This document shows, one piece after another, positions 31,900 to 37,463 of a stretch of 37,463 nucleotides of DNA (its first letter is position 1; every line of letters begins with the position of its first letter). This DNA is from Erysipelotrichaceae bacterium (lineage in GTDB: Bacteria > Bacillota_I > Bacilli_A > Erysipelotrichales > Erysipelotrichaceae), in assembly GCA_009773735.1 (NCBI GenBank), contig WSYG01000014.1:1-37463 (forward strand). Direction: 5' to 3'. The translations under genes and the position numbers were made by a program. Below the pieces are notes generated by a model. It was not told the origin of the DNA, made no database searches, and worked only from the letters and a program-made list of their open reading frames with translations.

Positions 31900-32988
31900 T
31901 TATTGTATCACTTTTTTTAGTTCTTCGATGGTGTTTGACGTCAAGGTCATGACCATCGCTAAAGCAGCTTTCTTAGCGTTTATGTAATCAGAAACATCAA
32001 TGATCGAAGAATTGGTATGAATATTTCGAGCACAGATGCACATCGTTAGCGTCATGACACCATCAAACGACTTATGTATGGCTCCAGCATCTGTTCCACC
32101 CATCGATTGATAATATTGATATGGTAGATTATTGGCTTCTAAAACATCGGTGTAATGATGAATAAAGCCTCTATGGGGCAAATAATTCGCATCGATAAAG
32201 CGAACCAAAGGTCCCTTTCCCAACTGACCAAATGAATCTTTATCCCCTGAAGCATCATTGGCTGGTGAACAATCAAAGACGATCGCAGCATCAGGTTTGA
32301 TCATATAAGTCGATGTTTGAGCGCCACGGATCCCAACTTCTTCTTGAACGGTTGCCCCTACGATGAGATTCACATCCAATTTAACATCTTTCAGTTCACG
32401 AAGTAGCTCAACACCCATGATACATCCATAACGATTGTCCCATGCTTTGGCGAGTAATCGTTGACCCCCTTCTAAAACTTCAAAAGGTCCTTCTAAAATA
32501 ACAGGTGTCCCACAGGTAATCCCTAATGCTTCAGCTTCTTTCTGTGTGGTTTGACCAATATCGACCAACATGTTTTTTATTTCAGTTGGCGCATTGCGTT
32601 CTTTTTCAGTCAATAAGTGCGGCGGAATGGAACCAATGGTGCCCTTTATCTTTTGACCAGACTGGGTTTTAATCAAAACTCTTTGTCCCAGCAAGGTCTG
32701 ATTCCACCATCCACCCATGGGTGAAATATTCAATGACCCCTTCTCATTGATTTTAGTTACGATAAAACCAACCTCATCCATATGTCCCGCAATCATTAAA
32801 GTCTTGGCTTTTGGATTTAAACTCTTCTTAACTGCGAAAACAGATCCCAGATTATCATAAATGACTTCATCTGCGAGTTCTTTATAATAAGCCGATAAGA
32901 TCCGACTGACTTCTTTTTCATCTCCTGGTATCCCAAAAGCTTGAGTCAGTTCCTTCATTAAATCTAATGTGTCTTGGCTAAGTTTCAT
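31900..32988 (-). CDS. M42-family metal-dependent aminopeptidase
   Basis: A cytoplasmic aminopeptidase (glutamyl aminopeptidase / deblocking type) of 362 aa. The metal ligands and catalytic acids are in place: His69 and Asp71 (AGHMDEVGF), Asp184 (AWDNRYG), Glu216-Glu217 (VQEEVGIRG), Asp239 (VFDCSPAND), and a late His in GAIHKS. It corresponds by position to B. subtilis ytoP. The ATG overlaps the trmB TGA as ATGA, with TGGAG as ribosome binding site. Confidence 0.92.
   Translation of the reverse strand: MKLSQDTLDLMKELTQAFGIPGDEKEVSRILSAYYKELADEVIYDNLGSVFAVKKSLNPKAKTLMIAGHMDEVGFIVTKINEKGSLNISPMGGWWNQTLLGQRVLIKTQSGQKIKGTIGSIPPHLLTEKERNAPTEIKNMLVDIGQTTQKEAEALGITCGTPVILEGPFEVLEGGQRLLAKAWDNRYGCIMGVELLRELKDVKLDVNLIVGATVQEEVGIRGAQTSTYMIKPDAAIVFDCSPANDASGDKDSFGQLGKGPLVRFIDANYLPHRGFIHHYTDVLEANNLPYQYYQSMGGTDAGAIHKSFDGVMTLTMCICARNIHTNSSIIDVSDYINAKKAALAMVMTLTSNTIEELKKVIQ
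31902..31910 (-). promoter_or_regulatory. Extended -10 promoter giving a leaderless lipoprotein mRNA
   Basis: TGATACAAT on the minus strand, six bases from the ATG at 31895. The arrangement is the same as for the lipoprotein at 24903-25394. No ribosome binding site is visible in between. Confidence 0.45.
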
Positions 32989-33611
32989 TTTTTTCTCCAG
33001 ATGGCGCGATAAATAGGTTGATTGAGCGCATTGAACTTCATTTCATATTCTGTGTAGGCATCATCTTCTTTGGGATCATGAATATAATTGACACTAAAGA
33101 AAATCATCTCCAAAGCATATTCTTGCATCTGTAAGATCGTATATTCAAACAGTTTCTGATTGTCTGTCTTAAACTTGATGAGCCCTTCTTGATTCAAAAG
33201 TTTAAAAAAGCCAGGCATAAAGGTTTTTGAGGTCAAACGACGTTTCTCATGGTGTTTCTTTGGCCAAGGATCACTGAAATTAAGATGGATCTCATCGAGT
33301 TCACCTTCAGTAAACCATTCATGAATCAGTTCTGCACCATTGTTGATCCAAACCAAATTATCCAAATGTAAAACATCTGGCTTCTTCAAAGCCGTCGCAG
33401 AAACGTTTTTATCTTTCTCTAAAGCAATAAATCGATGTTCAGGATGAGCTTTCGCTAAATCAAAAATATATTGGCCTTTTCCACTGCCGATCTCAAGGAT
33501 TAACTTTTGATGATGGTCTTTCCAATGCCCTTTATACGACTTTGGATCTAAGACAGCTTTAGGATGCTGAATCAAGAAATCCTGAGCCCAAGGCTTATTA
33601 CGCATCCGCAT
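32985..33611 (-). CDS. trmB: tRNA (guanine-46-N7) methyltransferase
   Basis: TrmB methylates G46 in the tRNA variable loop using S-adenosylmethionine. Of 208 aa, it starts MRMRNKPWAQDFL, with the SAM site LILEIGSGKGQYIFDLA and the family motif LNFSDPWPKKHHEKRRLTS, then FKTDN. It begins two bases after the pepV stop without a clear ribosome binding site, so it is probably translated by coupling. The TGA stop overlaps the next ATG. Confidence 0.97.
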   Translation of the reverse strand: MRMRNKPWAQDFLIQHPKAVLDPKSYKGHWKDHHQKLILEIGSGKGQYIFDLAKAHPEHRFIALEKDKNVSATALKKPDVLHLDNLVWINNGAELIHEWFTEGELDEIHLNFSDPWPKKHHEKRRLTSKTFMPGFFKLLNQEGLIKFKTDNQKLFEYTILQMQEYALEMIFFSVNYIHDPKEDDAYTEYEMKFNALNQPIYRAIWRKK

Positions 33612-33613
33612 GG

Positions 33614-34993
33614 CTAATTGCTCGTTAAATCGTAAATGGCTTGGGCATAAATTGCGGTCGCCATCACCAATTGTTCGATCTCATAACCTTCATCGGCTTG
33701 ATGAACGTTACCAACCCATGAAGGTCGTTTCTTTAATGGAAATTCAGCCCCAAAAGCCACAAAGTTATCAAAAGATCGCGCATAGGTTCCACCACCCATG
33801 GTCATCAATTGACTTTGTTGATCGTGGCTGTAATCGCGATAAATCTTTTCTAAAGTTGAGACAAGCTTACTTTTTGGATCCACAAACAAAGGACCTTTGT
33901 GTTCTTTTATGGAAACCTTAAATTCAGGAAGAGATGAATCCAGCGCCTTTTGAATGCTGGATAATATGTTGACTTCGTTGGTTTCTTGAGGATAACGAAT
34001 ATCTAAGACGAGATCAGTGTGTTGTTTTGTGATGTTGATGATGCCTAAATTTACTGTTAAGAAACCCATATGCGAACCAAAGATTCGTACACCCAAGGCA
34101 TCTCCACGATACTCTTTGAGGTAACGTGCCAATTCAAAGGCGGTTTCATCTCCATATGCTGATCCAACGAAATTCAAACAATGCCATGCCGCATTGATGC
34201 CTTCTTGAGGCATAGAACCATGCGCATATTTACCTTTGATGAAATAGGCTACTCCTTCTGTTGTATCTTCGATATGACCACTCACATGATTGGTCTTTAA
34301 ATAGAAATCGAACAATTCTGTCTTCGCTTCACCGCTCATGATGACAGAGGCTTCCCCAATACAAATGTTAGGTCTTTCACCTGCTTTAAGAGATATGATC
34401 TGGGTTGAACGATCACCTTTGATGGTGAGCTGTAAGATTCCTTTTTCTCCATAGATGACTGGAAAATCAGCATCAGGTACAAATCCAAAATCAGGGATCT
34501 CTCCATGTTTCTTGTAATATTTCATGCAAGCCATGCCGCTTTCTTCATCGGTCCCTAAAATCATAAACACTCTTTTTTTAGGTCTAAAGCCAGCGTCTTT
34601 TAAGATCTTCATGGCCATATAAGCAGCCACACTGGGTCCTTTATCATCTTGAGAGCCTCTGCCAATGATATAGCCATCTTTTATGGTGGCAGAAAACGGA
34701 TCGACACTCCAGCCATTTCCCACAGGAACAACATCCAAGTGACCTAAAACACCCATGATTTCAGTGCCTTCACCAAATTCTATGACTCCAGCATATCCTT
34801 CTAAGTCTCTAACTTTAAAGCCATCAACTTTGGCCATATTTAACATATAATCCAAAGCATCTCTTAATGCTTTCCCAAAAGGCGCATTATGGGCAATGGT
34901 AGAAGGATCAGACAAGGATGGAATCTGAACCAGTTCTTGTAAAGTCTTGATTAATTCTTCTTGTTTATTGACTGCGGCTTGATAGAAATCCAT
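33614..34993 (-). CDS. pepV: Dipeptidase PepV (M20 family)
   Basis: A 459-aa di-zinc Xaa-dipeptidase that releases amino acids from short peptides in the cytoplasm. Ligands: His85 and Asp87 (GHLDVVPVG), Asp117 in GRGSQDDKGP, and Glu150-Glu151 (LGTDEESG). The dimer-like lid domain follows in the middle, with the late GGGTYAR motif. The ATG at 34993 follows CGGAGGT. In B. subtilis the homologue ytjP lies in the same neighbourhood. It probably heads the pepV-trmB-M42 unit. Confidence 0.94.
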   Translation of the reverse strand: MDFYQAAVNKQEELIKTLQELVQIPSLSDPSTIAHNAPFGKALRDALDYMLNMAKVDGFKVRDLEGYAGVIEFGEGTEIMGVLGHLDVVPVGNGWSVDPFSATIKDGYIIGRGSQDDKGPSVAAYMAMKILKDAGFRPKKRVFMILGTDEESGMACMKYYKKHGEIPDFGFVPDADFPVIYGEKGILQLTIKGDRSTQIISLKAGERPNICIGEASVIMSGEAKTELFDFYLKTNHVSGHIEDTTEGVAYFIKGKYAHGSMPQEGINAAWHCLNFVGSAYGDETAFELARYLKEYRGDALGVRIFGSHMGFLTVNLGIINITKQHTDLVLDIRYPQETNEVNILSSIQKALDSSLPEFKVSIKEHKGPLFVDPKSKLVSTLEKIYRDYSHDQQSQLMTMGGGTYARSFDNFVAFGAEFPLKKRPSWVGNVHQADEGYEIEQLVMATAIYAQAIYDLTSN

Positions 34994-35083
34994 AGTGTTT
35001 ACCTCCGGTATATTTTAACACAGGAGTGCTTATAAATAAAAGCAAGCGATAGAATGTGATTACCTTTAGTTTTGGGTAAAAAA

Positions 35084-35103
35084 AATCCGGATTTCTCCGG
35101 ATT
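35084..35103 (-). terminator. pnp terminator
   Basis: AATCCGG and CCGGATT form a 7-bp stem with a six-base loop, followed on the minus strand by a T-run, five bases after the pnp stop. Confidence 0.85.
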
Positions 35104-35108
35104 AAGTT

Positions 35109-37286
35109 TTATCTTTTCTTATCGAAAGGCTTTTTATGCTCAAATGGTTTTCTTTCAGCAGCTGGCTTTTCTACATAACCTTCAGGTTTAGGCATCAGAT
35201 CCTTGCGGGATACATTGACACGGCCTTTTTCATCGATTTCAGTGACGATGACCTTGACTCTATCTCCTAATTTGAAGACATCGCTCGGTTTTTCAACACG
35301 GGTATAATCGATTTTGGATACATGGAGTAAACCATCTGTTCCAGGGAACAGTTCAACGAAAGCCCCAAAGGCTTCGAGTCTTACGATCTTGCCTTCATAA
35401 ACTTCACCGACTTTAGCCGATTTGACCAAATCTTCAATAATGGCTCTGGCTTTATCGATCGACGCTTGATTGTTGTGATATATCAAAACAGTTCCATCAT
35501 CTTCGATATCGATCTTGACATTATCACAGTCAGCAATGATCTGATTGATGATCTTGCCTCCGGCTCCAATGACATCGCGGATCTTATCTGGTGCGATCTT
35601 GAGTTTTGCGATCTTAGGGGCATATGTGCCAACATTTGAACGCGCTTCTGCAATCGTAGCCGTCATGTTTTCCATGATTTCTAAACGACCGATCTTAGCT
35701 TGATCAAGGGCTTCTTTTAAGATTTCTCTATTTAGACCATCGATCTTGATGTCCATTTGTAAAGCAGTGATGCCTGTCTTGGTTCCAGCAACTTTAAAGT
35801 CCATGTCGCCGAAATGATCTTCCATACCTTGAATATCCGTCAATACTGTATAGTGTTCACCATACGTAACCAAACCCATTGCGATCCCGGCAACAGCAGC
35901 CTTGATTGGAACACCAGCAGCCATTAAGGCCATGGTTCCTGCACAAATGGAAGCTTGTGATGATGATCCGTTGGATTCTAAAGTTTCAGCAACCAAACGA
36001 ATGGCATATGGGAATTCTTCTTCAGTTGGTAGAACTTGTAGTAAAGCCTTCTCACCTAAAGCCCCATGACCAATCTCACGACGGCCAGTGGCTCCCATAC
36101 GACCTGTTTCCCCAACCGAGAATGGTGGGAAATTATAATGGTGCATAAAGCGCTTATTGTCGACATCAGACAAATCATCGATGATTTGATTGTCGCCCAA
36201 TGCGCCTAATGTACAAATAGATAGGACTTGTGTTTCACCACGAGTAAACAAGGCTGAGCCATGTACTCTAGGTAATAAATCGACTTGCGAATTTAAAGCA
36301 CGTAACTCATGAATCTTACGTCCATCTGGTCTGATCTTATCGATCGAGATCAAACGGCGCACTTCATCAGCAACGATATTGTGCGTAATTTCTTTGACTT
36401 GTTTTAATGATTTGGATTTAACAGCTTCTGAATCATATGTTTTTGCTTCAAAATCTGCATAAGCTTTAGCTTCGACTTCATCGATGGTGGTGTAGCGAAC
36501 CAGTTTTTCTTGGATCGAAACAGCTGCGCGTAATTCTGTTTCACAGTTGGCTTTAACGGCAACTTCAAGTTCAGGATCAACCGCATAGAGTTTGACTTCC
36601 ATCTTAGGTTTACCAGCCGCTTTTGCGATTTCGATTTGGAAATCACAGAGTTGCTTAATGTACTCGTGACCAAACATCATGGCCTCAAGGATGATTTCTT
36701 CGGACACTTCTTTGGCAGCAGCTTCAACCATGTTGATGGCATCTTTTGTACCAGAGACCGTCAAATTTATGCTGGACTTGTCAAGTTCTGACAGAGTCGG
36801 GTTGATGACATACATGCCATCGATATAACCTACGACGACACCAGCGATCGGTCCATTGAAAGGAACATCACTGACGCATAGGGACAAAGATGCCCCAAAC
36901 ATTGCAGCCATATCAGGTGAGCAGTCATTGTCTGCGGACAAGATCGTATTAACGACCTGGACTTCATTGCGGAAACCATCCGCAAATAAAGGGCGTAAGG
37001 TACGATCGATCAGACGGCCGGCCAAGGTCGCATGTTCGGTAGGACGGCCTTCTCTGCGAAGGAATCCTCCAGGAATCTTACCTACTGAATACAACTTCTC
37101 TTCGAAGCCGACGGTGAGTGGGAAAAAGTCAATGTCCTTGGTCACTTTAGATGCCGTTGCTGCTGAGAGCACGACGGTATCCTCATAACGAACTAAGACT
37201 GATCCACCAGCCTGTTTGGCAATTTCTCCCGTTTCGACTTGTAGATTTCTTCCACAGAAATCCATCTTAAATACTTGTTTTGCCAT
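35109..37286 (-). CDS. pnp: Polyribonucleotide nucleotidyltransferase (PNPase)
   Basis: This phosphorolytic 3'-5' exoribonuclease acts in the RNA degradosome and in mRNA turnover. Of 725 aa, it has two RNase PH domains (about 1-140 and 310-540) separated by a helical domain, the catalytic region around [19 protein letters not shown], a KH domain with [15 protein letters not shown] (about 560-620) and an S1 domain ([27 protein letters not shown]), then a basic tail [13 protein letters not shown]. The ATG at 37286 follows AGAGGT. The gene is monocistronic, with its own promoter and terminator; rpsO, the usual neighbour, is not in the window. Confidence 0.98.
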   Translation of the reverse strand: MAKQVFKMDFCGRNLQVETGEIAKQAGGSVLVRYEDTVVLSAATASKVTKDIDFFPLTVGFEEKLYSVGKIPGGFLRREGRPTEHATLAGRLIDRTLRPLFADGFRNEVQVVNTILSADNDCSPDMAAMFGASLSLCVSDVPFNGPIAGVVVGYIDGMYVINPTLSELDKSSINLTVSGTKDAINMVEAAAKEVSEEIILEAMMFGHEYIKQLCDFQIEIAKAAGKPKMEVKLYAVDPELEVAVKANCETELRAAVSIQEKLVRYTTIDEVEAKAYADFEAKTYDSEAVKSKSLKQVKEITHNIVADEVRRLISIDKIRPDGRKIHELRALNSQVDLLPRVHGSALFTRGETQVLSICTLGALGDNQIIDDLSDVDNKRFMHHYNFPPFSVGETGRMGATGRREIGHGALGEKALLQVLPTEEEFPYAIRLVAETLESNGSSSQASICAGTMALMAAGVPIKAAVAGIAMGLVTYGEHYTVLTDIQGMEDHFGDMDFKVAGTKTGITALQMDIKIDGLNREILKEALDQAKIGRLEIMENMTATIAEARSNVGTYAPKIAKLKIAPDKIRDVIGAGGKIINQIIADCDNVKIDIEDDGTVLIYHNNQASIDKARAIIEDLVKSAKVGEVYEGKIVRLEAFGAFVELFPGTDGLLHVSKIDYTRVEKPSDVFKLGDRVKVIVTEIDEKGRVNVSRKDLMPKPEGYVEKPAAERKPFEHKKPFDKKR

Positions 37287-37308
37287 TGTTTACCTCTTTA
37301 ACTGATTT

Positions 37309-37317
37309 ATTATACCA
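37309..37317 (-). promoter_or_regulatory. pnp promoter, extended -10
   Basis: TGGTATAAT on the minus strand (TATAAT at 37309-37314) is a perfect extended -10, 22 bases before the pnp ATG. No convincing -35 is present. Confidence 0.6.
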
Positions 37318-37344
37318 CAAGTGCCTGTTTTCACATAATAAAAC

Positions 37345-37366
37345 AAGGCAACCAGTGGATTGCCTT
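37345..37366 (-). terminator. Terminator-like hairpin upstream of pnp
   Basis: AAGGCAA (37345-37351) and TTGCCTT (37360-37366) pair around an 8-base loop; on the minus strand GTTTTATT follows. It could end a transcript entering from beyond the right edge. Confidence 0.5.
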
Positions 37367-37368
37367 CA

Positions 37369-37401
37369 GGCTGTTGACAAATTAAGTTGACAGCCTTTTT
37401 T
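37369..37401 (+). terminator. Second hairpin with T-run, plus-strand orientation
   Basis: GGCTGTTGAC (37369-37378) pairs with GTTGACAGCC (37386-37395), with one wobble, and is followed by six T on the plus strand. No plus-strand gene lies upstream, so it may only insulate pnp, or be a minus-strand RNA structure. Confidence 0.4.
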
Positions 37402-37417
37402 AATGGAATGGTTGGAC

Positions 37418-37446
37418 TTTAAGAAAACCCTTAAAAATGGTAAAAT
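37418..37446 (+). promoter_or_regulatory. Possible plus-strand promoter at the right edge
   Basis: TTTAAG (37418-37423) and TAAAAT (37441-37446) are 17 bases apart, with TGG before the -10 making an extended -10. AGAGG follows near the window end, so a plus-strand gene may begin just outside. The -35 is weak. Confidence 0.35.
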
Positions 37447-37463
37447 AGAGGTATAAAAAAAGA

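Noticed and set aside
1-37463. Mycoplasma-type code with TGA as Trp
   Set aside because: TGA ends several conserved genes at the expected place, often in ATGA overlaps, and Trp residues are TGG.
1-37463. CRISPR array, tRNA or rRNA genes, prophage
   Set aside because: No regularly spaced repeats, no tRNA cloverleaf or rRNA sequence and no phage-like genes were seen on reading; the intergenic space is small.

Overview
The window reads as chromosomal DNA of a low-GC Bacillota (Firmicutes) bacterium of the Bacilli / Erysipelotrichia kind. The gene content (murC, uppS, ezrA, signal peptidase I, SRP54) implies a peptidoglycan wall. TGA is a stop codon (pyrH, trmB, trmFO and xerC end in TGA) and Trp is TGG, so this is the standard bacterial code, not the Mycoplasma code. 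I cannot place it to genus. A dockerin-bearing glucosaminidase at the left edge would suit an anaerobic, polymer-rich habitat, but that is inference.

Layout, left to right. 2-1780 (+): 3' part of a secreted glucosaminidase with Ig-like repeats and a C-terminal dockerin. 1772-7690 (-): rpsB-tsf-pyrH-frr-uppS-cdsA-rseP, driven by a strong promoter and a structured rpsB leader. 7690-22584 (-): one long co-directional block, ezrA-nifZ-thiI-ffh-rpsP-khpA-rimM-trmD-rplS-lepB-rbgA-rnhB-dprA-topA-trmFO-xerC, with internal promoters before rpsP and probably rplS. 22644-23490 (+): rpsD with its own promoter, long leader and terminator. 23516-24890: a 1,375-bp transposon-like insertion carrying one flavin-reductase-like gene and no transposase. 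24903-37286 (-): two lipoproteins, a membrane protein, tyrS under a tyrosine T-box, a ccpA-like regulator with ytxG/ytxH-type genes, murC and an unrecognised proline-rich protein, an M42 aminopeptidase, trmB, pepV, and pnp at the right edge.

The order reproduces two Bacillus subtilis neighbourhoods (ffh...rpsB...rseP, and thiI-nifZ-ezrA-rpsD-tyrS-ccpA-ytxH-ytxG-murC...ytoP-trmB-pepV), joined here between thiI and ffh. Most genes serve translation and its quality (ribosomal proteins, rRNA/tRNA modification, EF-Ts, RRF, SRP), DNA maintenance (topA, dprA, xerC, rnhB) and envelope building (uppS, cdsA, murC, ezrA, lepB, rseP).

The most notable observations are: (1) the transposon-like element has 26-bp terminal inverted repeats and a GTTT duplication lying exactly in the loop of what was the lipoprotein gene's terminator hairpin; (2) uppS and cdsA are abutted by what looks like a deletion that removed the end of one essential gene and the start of the next, a real lesion or an assembly error; (3) both lipoprotein genes have an extended -10 box exactly six bases before the ATG and no Shine-Dalgarno sequence, as expected for leaderless mRNAs; (4) S2 carries a roughly 110-residue charged, repeat-rich tail.
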